A stretch of DNA of 64,000 nt, from contig NZ_JAGSOI010000002.1 of assembly GCF_023684405.1 (NCBI RefSeq), forward strand, positions 35,122-99,121. The letters run 5' to 3'. The notes below the pieces were generated by a model. It made no database searches, was not told where the DNA came from, and saw nothing but the letters and a program-made list of their open reading frames with translations. Positions 18,799 through 27,912 of the stretch are shown piece after piece. Each line of letters opens with the position of its first letter. Within the stretch, counting starts at the first letter, position 1. The stretch comes from Methanococcoides seepicolus (lineage in GTDB: Archaea; Halobacteriota; Methanosarcinia; Methanosarcinales; Methanosarcinaceae). The translations under genes were made by a program, and so were the position numbers.

Positions 18799-21075
18799 TT
18801 ATTCCCACCTGCTCAGCCCTGCTACGATGGCTTGTCCAAGTGATATACCCCCATCTCCGCATGGCAACCTTCTGTGAGAAATAAACCTTATTTCAGAAGC
18901 ATTCACCTCATCAGCTATCCTTTTAGCAATGTGTTCATTATACGCAACTCCACCTGTCAATCCAATGATATCAACATCACATTTTTTTGCCGACCTTAGT
19001 GCAAGCTCTGCCACCCCCAAAGCAAAAGCGTCTTCAAAGGCGTATGCAAGCTCTGAAACAGAATGCTCCCCGATCCGATCATACAGCTCATGCAAAAGCA
19101 TCCCGGAATCAAATACCCCATTATTTAAGACAAGCGGCAACTCAACATCAGAGTTAATACCCCCCCTTGCAACTGATTCCAGTTTCATGGCAGGTTCACC
19201 TTGATAACTTCGATAACTACAGATTCCCAAAAGTGCAGATGCTGCATCCAAAACCCTTCCAGCACTGGTAGACATGACCGTATTTAGATCCTTATCCAAT
19301 TGGTCCAGCACAACATTTGCTTCCTTTGGACCATTCTTCAATCCCAGATCCAATTTCAATAGTTCATCCCGACCCACAATATCCTTCAGCATCCCCAGAA
19401 CCATTCGTCCGGGATAATATGAAGCAATATCCCCTCCTGCCATGGGTTGTGGTTTTAAGTGAGCCTGTCTATTGTAATCCGTATAGGTCGTCTCTAAGAT
19501 TTCCCCGCCCCAAACACTGCCATCCCCACCATATCCGACCCCATCAAGAGCTATACCAATTATCCTAGAATCCTTTTCCAATTGAGCATCCGCCATAAGG
19601 GATACAACATGTGCATGATGATGCTGAACAGGCACAACATTATCAACACCATGCTCCAATGCAAATTTAGTTGTACTGAACTGGGGATGAAGGTCACAGC
19701 CCCAAGATTCAGGTGTGATCGAAGTCAGTTCTCCAAATCTATTGAATAACTTCTGATAATACGTTGCCACCTCAAAATGAGCCATGTTGCCTATGTGCTG
19801 GGATATGTAAGCTTTATTACCTGTTGCAAAAGTCATTGTGGTGTTCAGTTCCGCTCCTACCCCCACAGAGGGGTCTATCATAAAAGGCAGATCTAAAGAT
19901 CGTGGCACATATCCACGTGAGCGACGAACGAATAGCGGACCCCTTGAAGTGGACCTTCTCACAGAATCGTCAACCCGGTTCTCTATTTTCAGATCATGCA
20001 GGAGATAATTGTCCGCTATTTTTGCCATAGCCTTTATGGCAATATCATTGTCCAGAACCATTGGAAGATCGGGTAGGTTTGCCGAGGTCATTACATACAC
20101 AGAAGCCAAAGTGTTATGGAAAAGAAGATGATGGATACCAGAATAAGGCAACATCACACCAACATTGCACAATTGCGGAGAGATCGACGACAGAGACAGT
20201 ATATTTTCCCTTTTATCTAAAACAACTATAGGATTGCTTACATCACACAACAGTTCTTCTTCTTCGGAATTAACAAAGGCAAATGACCTCACATGCCCAA
20301 TGTCCTTTGCCATGACTGCAAATGGTTGCTGTGGTCTTTGGAGTTTTCTCCTTAGCAATTCCACCACATTGTCCTTTGAAGCATCACATATAATGTGGAA
20401 CCCTCCATATCCTTTAACGGCAATGATCTTACCTGAATCGATCGCTTTTGCACAATCCACGATCGCACTATTACCAAAAGAGCTGGAGTTGCCATTTTTA
20501 TCTGCAAAGGTGATGTTGGGACCACAGTTCGAACAGCAAATTGTTTGCCCATGGAAACGACGATCTGAACAGGAGATGTATTCCTGAGCACAATAAGCGC
20601 ATGGAATAAAAGCACCCATGGATGTATTTTGCCGATCATAGGGAAGTGCATGTGAGAATGTATAGCGAGGCCCGCATTCCGTGCAGGATATGAAAGGGTA
20701 CTGATAGCGCCTGTCATAAGGATCGAACAATTCATTGAGACACTTAGGGCATATACCAACATCCTATATCATTATCGAATCAGGAGTTGTTTCGGATCTA
20801 CTGTCAAGGATAGAAAAATCCCTGTAATTGGAATTGATCGATCCATTCACCTCAACTGTATCGATCTTGCTCCGAGGTGGATTTTTAAAATTGAGGTCAT
20901 ATAGAAATCGATCGATATTTGACATATTACCTTCGACTACGATCTCCACACGCCCTCCGGTGTTTCTGACATAACCATGCAGACCATATTTTTTAGCAAT
21001 GCGATAGATGAACGGGCGAAATCCCACACCCTGTACGACACCCCTTACCAGTATCCTCTTGCAACCCCCAGCCAT
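18799..21075 (-). CDS. hypF: Carbamoyltransferase HypF with in-frame TAG codon at position 104
   Basis: HypF makes thiocarboxamide on HypE from carbamoyl phosphate. The frame spans 758 codons, the normal length. Codons 1-103 are the acylphosphatase domain (RGVVQGVGFRPFIYR). Codon 104 is TAG (20764-20766). The same frame continues with DVGICPKCLNELFDP, the two zinc-finger units (CTECGPRYTF, CAYC, CCSNCGPNITF), the YrdC-like domain (AVKGYGGFHIICDA) and the Kae1-like domain (HHHAHVVSLMAD, GDGGISLGQA). There is no frame change or loss of bases, and every domain is intact. In this group TAG can be read as pyrrolysine, so one full protein is plausible; the alternative is a single nonsense mutation giving two pieces (a TTG at 20730 could restart). 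Confidence 0.9.
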
Positions 21076-21170
21076 TGTTTTTTATTCGTCCCGATGTTTT
21101 AAGATGTTTTTAATAGATACCTATATTAGAAGGATAATGCCTATTTAAGTTCATTAGTGGAGAATTTGTC

Positions 21171-21824
21171 ATGACGCATGATGCTGCAATTGGAAGGATC
21201 ATAAAAGCCCGGACTATAAGCGATGCATGGTATCGAGGACTCAATGTCATATGGAACCATGGAAGTGTGATTACCGATGAGCGTGGGAGCCAGATACGCG
21301 AATTCATGAACCTTATGGTGGTTATCGAGGACCCATACAGTAATGAGATACCTGAGGATAGCGCCTGGAACCATGAGAGGCTGGAGGAATATGCAAAACA
21401 GCTTATTACAGGTGAAAATGCACAGGATTTCGAATACACCTACGGTCAACGGCTCAGGAACTGGGATGGTAAGGTCGACCAGATAGAGTATGTCATCGAG
21501 AAACTGACAGACAACAAGACAACACGCAGGGCTACTGCCGTCACATGGGTACCAACGATCGATACCGAAGTGGATGAAGTGCCATGCATGATAATTGATG
21601 ATTTTAAAATACGGGATGAAAAAGTACATCTTACAACATTGTTCAGAAGCCATGATTTTGCCGGCGCATATCCTGCAAACCTGTATGGGCTTTCAAAACT
21701 GCTCGAATATGTTGCAGAGGAAGTAGACCTTGCCCCAGGAACGATAACGACCATGAGTGTTTCCGCACATATATACGACCATGACTGGGACAAGATCGAG
21801 AAGATCATTAAAGGGGTGCAGTAA
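21171..21824 (+). CDS. thyA: Archaeal thymidylate synthase
   Basis: 217 residues. The short archaeal ThyA form, which methylates dUMP to dTMP and in methanogens works with a tetrahydropterin C1 carrier. Conserved parts are WNHGSVITDERGSQIRE, the FEYTYGQRLRNW stretch, and the substrate segment HLTTLFRSHDFAGAYPANLYG. Its stop is immediately followed by the aroA start, with no gap, so both are co-transcribed. Confidence 0.93.
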   Translation: MTHDAAIGRIIKARTISDAWYRGLNVIWNHGSVITDERGSQIREFMNLMVVIEDPYSNEIPEDSAWNHERLEEYAKQLITGENAQDFEYTYGQRLRNWDGKVDQIEYVIEKLTDNKTTRRATAVTWVPTIDTEVDEVPCMIIDDFKIRDEKVHLTTLFRSHDFAGAYPANLYGLSKLLEYVAEEVDLAPGTITTMSVSAHIYDHDWDKIEKIIKGVQ

Positions 21825-23108
21825 ATGAAAGTTACAGTAGGAAGATCAGGAGTGCACGGAGAGATCTTTGCCCCTCCTTCAAAAAGTTACACTCACAGGG
21901 CTATCACAGTTGCAGCCCTCTCAAAAGAATCCATTATCCACAGACCTTTGATCTCAGCAGACACCCAATCAACGATAAAGGCCTGTGAGATGTTAGGTGC
22001 ATACATAGAGAAGGATGGAGATAAATTATTGATAAGCGGTATTGATGGAGAACCACAAACTCCTGATAACGTTATCGATGTTGGCAATTCCGGAACAACG
22101 CTTCGTTTTATGACAGCCGTTTCTGCCCTTGGCCAGGGAACTACCGTTCTTACAGGAGATAATTCCATAAGATCAAGGCCTAATGGACCACTGCTCAATG
22201 TATTGAACGACCTTGGAGTTCAGTCCATATCAACACGAGGGAATGGGTGTGCACCTATTGTGGTGACCGGAGGATTAAAAGGTGCTATCGCAAAGATAGA
22301 CGGTTCCATAAGTTCACAGTTCATATCCGCACTTCTGCTTGCATGCCCACTGACAAAGAACAGTACGACACTCTCAATAAAGGGAGAACTGAAATCCAAA
22401 CCTTATATCGATGTCACATTGGACATTCTGGAGAAAGCCGGTGCTGAGATATATCTGGAAGAGAATCATAGCCTTAAGTTTATAATACCTGGTAGCCAGA
22501 AGTACAGGCTCAAGGAGTATACAGTTCCCGGAGACTTTTCCTCGGCTTCATATCTTCTTGCAGCGGCTGCAATGACCGATACGAAGATCAAGGTCAATAA
22601 TCTGTATCCATCCATGCAGGGAGATATTGCCATCATTGATATCCTCAAGGAAATGGGTGCCAATATCTACTGGAACAAAGAGGAAGGAACCGTGGAAGTG
22701 AATGGAGGCAAACTTCACGGCATCACAATGGATGCCGGTGCAACACCTGACCTCGTACCTACAGTCGCGGTCCTCGGTGCAGTTGCAGAAGGTGAGACGG
22801 TCATTACCAATGCCGAACACGTCAGATACAAGGAAACCGACAGGCTTCATGCAATGGCTGTAGAACTTAATAAAATGGGAATCTCCACAAGTGAGGAAAA
22901 GGACAAGCTCACCATAAAAGGAGGAGAGCTTAAAGGTGCAGATGTCCATGGCTGGCACGACCACCGCATAGTGATGTCGCTGACACTTGCCGGAATGATA
23001 GCCGGTAATACGACCATCGATAATGCAGAAGCTATCTTTATCTCATATCCGAACTTCTTCGATTCAATGCGTTCTATCGGAGCGGATGTGATCCTAAGCG
23101 AACAGTGA
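21825..23108 (+). CDS. aroA: 3-phosphoshikimate 1-carboxyvinyltransferase (EPSP synthase)
   Basis: 427 residues, the usual size. Makes EPSP in the shikimate route. Motifs seen: PPSKSYTHRA, GNSGTTLRFM, RSRPNGPLL, SSQFISALL, GDFSSASYLL, HVRYKETDR and HDHRIVMS. Begins directly after the thyA stop. The geranylgeranyl reductase gene follows after 34 bases and may be in the same unit. Confidence 0.97.
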   Translation: MKVTVGRSGVHGEIFAPPSKSYTHRAITVAALSKESIIHRPLISADTQSTIKACEMLGAYIEKDGDKLLISGIDGEPQTPDNVIDVGNSGTTLRFMTAVSALGQGTTVLTGDNSIRSRPNGPLLNVLNDLGVQSISTRGNGCAPIVVTGGLKGAIAKIDGSISSQFISALLLACPLTKNSTTLSIKGELKSKPYIDVTLDILEKAGAEIYLEENHSLKFIIPGSQKYRLKEYTVPGDFSSASYLLAAAAMTDTKIKVNNLYPSMQGDIAIIDILKEMGANIYWNKEEGTVEVNGGKLHGITMDAGATPDLVPTVAVLGAVAEGETVITNAEHVRYKETDRLHAMAVELNKMGISTSEEKDKLTIKGGELKGADVHGWHDHRIVMSLTLAGMIAGNTTIDNAEAIFISYPNFFDSMRSIGADVILSEQ

Positions 23109-23142
23109 CGAAGAAGACATATTTTCTTCAGGTCAGCTTCCC

Positions 23143-24342
23143 ATGATATACGATGTAGTGGTTGTCGGCGCAGGACCAACTGGCTCTACAGCAGCGCGTT
23201 ACGCAGCAATGGCCGGTGCGAAAGTGCTCATTATCGAAGAGCATGCTTCCATCGGGACTCCTGTGGAATGCACAGGATTGCTGAGCACACGTGCTGTTTC
23301 GGAATGTGATGTACGTCCTGAAGATGATTTCGTATTGAACAGTGTTCGCGGGGCTTTCGTGCATTCCCCTAACGGATCCTGCCTGCCCATTGATGGAAAA
23401 CGGACAAAGGCCTATGTCGTTTCCAGAAAGATATTTGACCGCCATCTTGTCTCGCTTGCAGTTGATACCGGAGCAGAGCTCATGCTTAAGGGCAGGGTCA
23501 CAGGGATACAACAAAAAAACGGGATACAACTCCTTTCGGTCATCCACATGGGAAAGATGATAACCGTCAGATCGAAAATCATCATCGGTGCAGATGGTGT
23601 CAAGAGCAACGTTGCCAGATATACAGGGCTTGGAAAGGTTGACAGGATCCTTTCAGGAGTACAGACCGAAGCACTTTACAGCTCAAGTGACACTGATTTT
23701 GTGGAACTGTTCGTTGGTTCACAGGCACCTGGGTTCTTTGCCTGGACAGTACCTGTCAATGAAAGAATATCAAGGATAGGACTGGCAGTAGAACCCGGAA
23801 ATGAACACAACGCAATGAACTACCTGCGGAACATTGTGAATAAGAACGAACATCTTGCAGGTAACTACACCAGCAACATGCTTGACCTTGTTGTCGGAGG
23901 AATACCGATCGGTCCGCTTAAGAGGACATATTCAGATGGCGTCCTCATTGCAGGCGATGCCGCTGGACAGGTTAAACCCACTTCAGGAGGAGGGGTTTAT
24001 ACCGGTGCGGTTTGTGCAAAGATAGCTGGACAAGTTGCAGCCGAAGCTGTTAGTGAGGAGAACTTTTCGGCAAACAGACTGAAAGAATATGAAAGCAGAT
24101 GGAAAGCAGCTCTTGGTCGTGAACTTAGAACAGGAATGAGGATACACGATTTCATGGGCGGGCTGACCGACAAAGAACTGGATGACCTTATCGGTTCAAT
24201 GAACAATAATGCGCTCCTCGAGCTTATCACAAAATACGGAGATATGGACCATCCGTCCATACTTATCAAAAAGCTACTGAACCCTATGAACTCACGTCAT
24301 TTGATAGGGGTTTTCAGAGCATTTGCAAAAGCTGTTCTGTGA
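23143..24342 (+). CDS. Geranylgeranyl reductase family flavoprotein
   Basis: 399 residues. FAD-binding VVVGAGPTGSTAARYA at the N-terminus, EEHASIGTPVECTGLL next, and the family signature GDAAGQVKPTSGGGVYTGA near residue 270. Most likely digeranylgeranylglycerophospholipid reductase, which saturates the archaeal lipid chains, but methanogens have several paralogs and the exact substrate is not fixed by the sequence. Convergent with the ACT regulator, five bases apart. Confidence 0.88.
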   Translation: MIYDVVVVGAGPTGSTAARYAAMAGAKVLIIEEHASIGTPVECTGLLSTRAVSECDVRPEDDFVLNSVRGAFVHSPNGSCLPIDGKRTKAYVVSRKIFDRHLVSLAVDTGAELMLKGRVTGIQQKNGIQLLSVIHMGKMITVRSKIIIGADGVKSNVARYTGLGKVDRILSGVQTEALYSSSDTDFVELFVGSQAPGFFAWTVPVNERISRIGLAVEPGNEHNAMNYLRNIVNKNEHLAGNYTSNMLDLVVGGIPIGPLKRTYSDGVLIAGDAAGQVKPTSGGGVYTGAVCAKIAGQVAAEAVSEENFSANRLKEYESRWKAALGRELRTGMRIHDFMGGLTDKELDDLIGSMNNNALLELITKYGDMDHPSILIKKLLNPMNSRHLIGVFRAFAKAVL

Positions 24343-24347
24343 AAGCA

Positions 24348-24851
24348 TCAATAGATACTTACGCCTTTTACGCCGGGAAGCTGTAAGATATCACTGACAA
24401 GATCTCCCGGTACTTTGGAATCAGTGATTATGGTCAACTTTGCTTCGTTGTTGAAATAAGGATCATCTGATACCGCCTGCCTGATACTGATGTTGTAGGA
24501 AAAGATCAACTTTGAAACGCTGTACAGGATACCAACGTTCGCAGCATCATCAGGAGTAATTATTATCACACCAAGACCAAGAGCGGGAGCTACATCACGA
24601 AGGAAAGGTATGGACGTGACGTTCTGGAAGATATTCTTCAATAGTTCATCCGAGAGTATGGTTTCAGTAGTTGCATCTACGACCCTGCGATCCACACCTG
24701 CCTCTTTTGCAAGCTGAGTGTGAGGGATCTCTATCGAGCCTGATGTTACCTTTCTATCGCCATTTACCTGAAACCCACGTTCGAAGAGTAACTTAATTAC
24801 CTTCTGCTGTGCAGGGTGTTTTTCGAACTTCTTGAGTACTGTGCTCCACAT
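24348..24851 (-). CDS. Regulator with N-terminal helix-turn-helix and C-terminal ACT domain
   Basis: 167 residues. The first half contains a winged-helix-like region (PHTQLAKEAGVDRRVVDATTET), the second an ACT domain (LGVGIIIITPDDAANVG, SYNISIRQAVSDD, LVSDILQLPGVKGVSIY). This architecture is found in archaeal regulators of amino acid metabolism. The ATG at 24851 (MWSTVLKKFEKHP) is preferred over the in-frame codon at 24872. The target genes are unknown; aroA and hom in this window would be sensible candidates. Confidence 0.8.
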   Translation of the reverse strand: MWSTVLKKFEKHPAQQKVIKLLFERGFQVNGDRKVTSGSIEIPHTQLAKEAGVDRRVVDATTETILSDELLKNIFQNVTSIPFLRDVAPALGLGVIIITPDDAANVGILYSVSKLIFSYNISIRQAVSDDPYFNNEAKLTIITDSKVPGDLVSDILQLPGVKGVSIY

Positions 24852-25043
24852 GATTACCATCTTGTTTCCCAAATTATAAAGATTTAAGCTCTAATCCATA
24901 CTAAAAAAGAAATAAAGAAATAAATATTCCGTTCATGGGTCCTGACACAAAAAAATCAGATCAATATCAGCCCTTTGAACAAAAAGATCTTCCCGATTAT
25001 TTTAAAACGAAAATGGCATATATTTGCTGCCTCAAATATATGT

Positions 25044-25094
25044 AATGTATGCATTTCTTGAACAGGTCTCAATGTATGCACTTTTTTGAACAGG
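25044..25094 (+). repeat. Two-copy 27-base direct repeat beyond the transporter operon
   Basis: AATGTATGCATTTCTTGAAC at 25044, extending as AGG, recurs at 25071 with small changes and a period of 27 bases. It lies just past the 3' end of the ATPase gene. No function is apparent. Confidence 0.6.
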
Positions 25095-25096
25095 AA

Positions 25097-26005
25097 TCAG
25101 TGCCTGTAGCTTGATATTACATCATTGACCATTTCATGGGTGCTTTCATGTATATGAAGGCTCATTTTCCCTTCAAGCGCTTCAATTGCTTGTGTCAGTT
25201 CTTTAACAGATTCATCTATTGACATAGGAGTTTGATCACAATCCCCCCCAAAACATTTCAGGATCTTGAAAAACTTAAATATATCAGGGGCATCCAGATT
25301 GTTTTCTTTTACAAGCACATGATCTGAAAATATATCCCTTGTTGGCCCCTCTGCCACTATAGACCTGTTCAGGACGTAGACCCTGTCTGCCAGCTCAGAG
25401 AGAGCATTGATATCGTGCATTGCTATTACAGTGGTGATACCATGGTTCTTGTTCAGGTCATTGATCACTCTTATTAGATCTGCCCTGCTTTTAGGATCAA
25501 GGTTCGCTGTAGGCTCATCGAGTACCAGGACCCTTGGCTCCATGGAAAGAACTGCTGCAAGAGCCGCCTTTTTCTTCTGGCCAAAGCTCATGTGATGAGG
25601 TACTTTGTCCTCGAATCCTTCAAGACCGACGGTTGCAAGTGCTTTTTTTACCCTTCTGTCCACCTCTTCTTCACTAAGTCCCATGTTAAGGGGTCCGAAT
25701 GCAATATCATCATAGACCGTAGACATGAACAACTGGTCGTCAGGTTCAGCAAAGACAACTCCGACCTCCCTGATCCTGTCTTCGGTCTTCATGCTCCCGA
25801 TATTGTTGCCAAATATTTTCACATTGTCCTGCTCAGCGCGGATGACACCATTAAGATGAAGGAAAAGAGTGGTCTTCCCGGCCCCATTTGGCCCCATTAT
25901 GACGATCTTTTCACCCTGTTCGATCTCAATATTTACATTATCCAGTGCTTTTGTACCATCAGGATAAGAATAGTTCAGATCTGTTATACTTATAGCCGTT
26001 TTCAT
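25097..26005 (-). CDS. nikO: Nickel/cobalt ECF transporter ATPase
   Basis: 302 residues. ABC ATPase of the energy-coupling-factor type. Walker A GPNGAGKTT, an ABC signature changed to MSFGQKKK, and Walker B RVLVLDEPTANLD. A C-terminal extension of about 60 residues contains CFGGDCDQTP. Last gene of a tight four- or five-gene operon; its ATG overlaps the stop of the upstream membrane gene. Nickel rather than cobalt is inferred from the hydrogenase context and the NikN-like protein. Confidence 0.88.
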   Translation of the reverse strand: MKTAISITDLNYSYPDGTKALDNVNIEIEQGEKIVIMGPNGAGKTTLFLHLNGVIRAEQDNVKIFGNNIGSMKTEDRIREVGVVFAEPDDQLFMSTVYDDIAFGPLNMGLSEEEVDRRVKKALATVGLEGFEDKVPHHMSFGQKKKAALAAVLSMEPRVLVLDEPTANLDPKSRADLIRVINDLNKNHGITTVIAMHDINALSELADRVYVLNRSIVAEGPTRDIFSDHVLVKENNLDAPDIFKFFKILKCFGGDCDQTPMSIDESVKELTQAIEALEGKMSLHIHESTHEMVNDVISSYRH

Positions 26006-26766
26006 GATAAGGACATCCCATATATTATAAATATCAAAACAGTACCAATTAAGATCGCTGCCAATCCGTAATCTGCAGTCTGCATTTTAAATTTAACAAT
26101 TGTCCTGGACTCTCCGGTGTAACCTTTTGAGGCCATAGAATGATAGACCCTTTCAGCTCTTTCATAGCTCCTGACAAGGATCATGCCAACTATATTGCCT
26201 ATGATGGAAAGGGAATGCTTGTTTGCTTTTACCTTAAAACCTTTGGCTTTCATTGATGTCCACATGCTAAGGAACTCATCAATAAAAACAAAAATGTACC
26301 TATAAGAGAACATCAGCGTCTGGACAAAAGGAGAAGGTACCTTAAGTGAATGAAGTGACTTCATCGTAGTATCCATTTTCGTTGTCCCAAGCATGATCAG
26401 AGTAAGCATGATCGATGTTGCTGCCCTTATAACTACAAGGCTGCCATAATAAAGACCATCATAACTGATACTAATTCCGTTATAGGAATAAAGGACATTT
26501 CCATCTAATGCAAAAGGCATTACTATCAGAAATGGCATAACAAAGATCAAGCCTGGTTTCATCCTATTGAAGATAAATCCAAAAGGAATTCTTGATACAA
26601 GTAAAATGAAGAATGAAAAAAGCAGGCTTACAAATGCGATCCTTATATCTTCTATAAAAACAAAAGAAAAAATAAGAAGGGTAAAAGTAATTATTTTTGC
26701 CCTTGGGTCAAATCGATGAATAAGAGAATCAAGTTCTGCATATTTATCAATCTCAGGGTATTTCAT
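26002..26766 (-). CDS. nikQ: ECF transporter transmembrane component (CbiQ/NikQ)
   Basis: 254 residues. Membrane coupling protein with about five helices. The two cytoplasmic Ala-Arg motifs of this family correspond to the ERAERVYHSMASKGY region and the preceding coupling helix. N-terminal RFDPRAKIITF is typical. Overlaps the ATPase gene by four bases; 17 bases separate it from the upstream gene. Confidence 0.88.
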   Translation of the reverse strand: MKYPEIDKYAELDSLIHRFDPRAKIITFTLLIFSFVFIEDIRIAFVSLLFSFFILLVSRIPFGFIFNRMKPGLIFVMPFLIVMPFALDGNVLYSYNGISISYDGLYYGSLVVIRAATSIMLTLIMLGTTKMDTTMKSLHSLKVPSPFVQTLMFSYRYIFVFIDEFLSMWTSMKAKGFKVKANKHSLSIIGNIVGMILVRSYERAERVYHSMASKGYTGESRTIVKFKMQTADYGLAAILIGTVLIFIIYGMSLS

Positions 26767-26783
26767 TTCAATTACTCCACCAA

Positions 26784-27221
26784 TTAATTATTTCCTTTCT
26801 TTGAGGTATAGACCATTGCAATTCCTGCAAGTCCCATAAGGTATCCAAATCCGGTGAAGATCCTCATGAAAAGAGGAAGTTCAACTGGCTTGTTGTTGCC
26901 ACCTGTGGCATTTACTATAGCATCACCTTTGTGACCAAACTGATCAACGACCACATGGTATTGTGTAACACCTTCAACCGGTGCAAAACTTAAGAAACCA
27001 TCTTCATCGGTCTCTCCTTCATAAAGGAGCTCTTCGGTATCTGCATTAAGTATCTGGTACTCTGCCAATCCCATTGGTGCATCGCCTTCATAGAAAGCCT
27101 TTACAATGATCTCATCGCCACTGAACTGTTCTACGAAACACCTATGTGCAGATGCAGTTGGTATAAGTGACATACACAGAATTAATAATATTGTTATAGT
27201 GAAAATTTTGGTGGATCTCAT
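26784..27221 (-). CDS. NikN/NikL-like exported accessory protein of the nickel transporter
   Basis: 145 residues. Signal peptide (residues 1-25, ending TASA) leaves a mature N-terminus beginning HRCFVEQF with exposed His and Cys. The middle is an Ig-like or DUF4198-like beta domain (EYQILNADTEELLYEGETDEDGF), and a C-terminal membrane helix (FTGFGYLMGLAGIAMVYTS) anchors it. Such proteins accompany M, Q and O components in nickel ECF systems and help load the metal. The start overlaps the end of nikM. Confidence 0.75.
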   Translation of the reverse strand: MRSTKIFTITILLILCMSLIPTASAHRCFVEQFSGDEIIVKAFYEGDAPMGLAEYQILNADTEELLYEGETDEDGFLSFAPVEGVTQYHVVVDQFGHKGDAIVNATGGNNKPVELPLFMRIFTGFGYLMGLAGIAMVYTSKKGNN

Positions 27222-27844
27222 TTTTTGTCCTCCTTGTTAAGTGGAAGAAGTTCTGGCTTTACCTTTGCAAGGTAAGCTACTACTGATGCTGTTACTATTG
27301 TTTCAATTACCATTATGAGCATGTGTGGGATCACTACAAGCTTTGCCATCATTTCGAATTGCTCTCCTGCTGTAATAAGTGTTATAGCCAGGAAGACCGT
27401 GGTCAGAAGTATTGCAAGACCTCCACAAATACCGCCAATAGCAGGCTTTGAAAGTCCCATACCCGAACCTTTCCTGAATACTGCATAACAGATCAAAGCA
27501 GGTACACCCACATTGAAACTGTTTATTCCTATCGTGGTTATGCCCCCGTGCTGGAACAACAATGCCTGAAGTACCAGACCAATGAACATTGCAGGATATG
27601 CAAGTGCGCCAAGGACAACACCCAGTAATCCATTCAGGATAAGATGTACACTTGTAGGTGGTACGTTTATGTGAATAAGTGAAGCAACAAAAAAAGCTGC
27701 TGTGAATACGGATAGTTTGGGGATCTGTTCTGCAATGCTGCCCTGTTTTTGAGCCATCTTGAAAGCAAATGCAATAAAAATTATTGAAACGATCCAGCCA
27801 AACGCTATAACAGCTGGAGATAGTACCCCGTCTGAAATATGCAT
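27218..27844 (-). CDS. nikM: Nickel/cobalt ECF substrate-binding membrane component (CbiM/NikM)
   Basis: 208 residues, six or seven helices. Begins MHISDGVLSP, the metal-binding N-terminus of the CbiM/NikM family with His2 as ligand, which fixes the start. INVPPTSVHLILNGLLG carries the second conserved histidine. Nickel versus cobalt cannot be settled by sequence. A His-rich surface protein is encoded 68 bases upstream. Confidence 0.9.
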   Translation of the reverse strand: MHISDGVLSPAVIAFGWIVSIIFIAFAFKMAQKQGSIAEQIPKLSVFTAAFFVASLIHINVPPTSVHLILNGLLGVVLGALAYPAMFIGLVLQALLFQHGGITTIGINSFNVGVPALICYAVFRKGSGMGLSKPAIGGICGGLAILLTTVFLAITLITAGEQFEMMAKLVVIPHMLIMVIETIVTASVVAYLAKVKPELLPLNKEDKK

Positions 27845-27912
27845 TATATATCACTCCTTGAAAATAAAATAGAATGAAAGGGGATTTGGAACCCCCTTTC
27901 AATATTAGTTAC

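Noticed and set aside
18799..20730. Reading HypF as a shorter gene that starts at TTG 20730
   Set aside because: The same frame continues upstream through CPKC, needed for the first zinc finger, and through TAG into the acylphosphatase domain, so the TTG lies inside the conserved protein.
20352..20762. A frameshift explanation for the split in hypF using another minus-strand frame
   Set aside because: Both parts are in the same frame; the only break is the TAG codon. The overlapping frame encodes nothing HypF-like.
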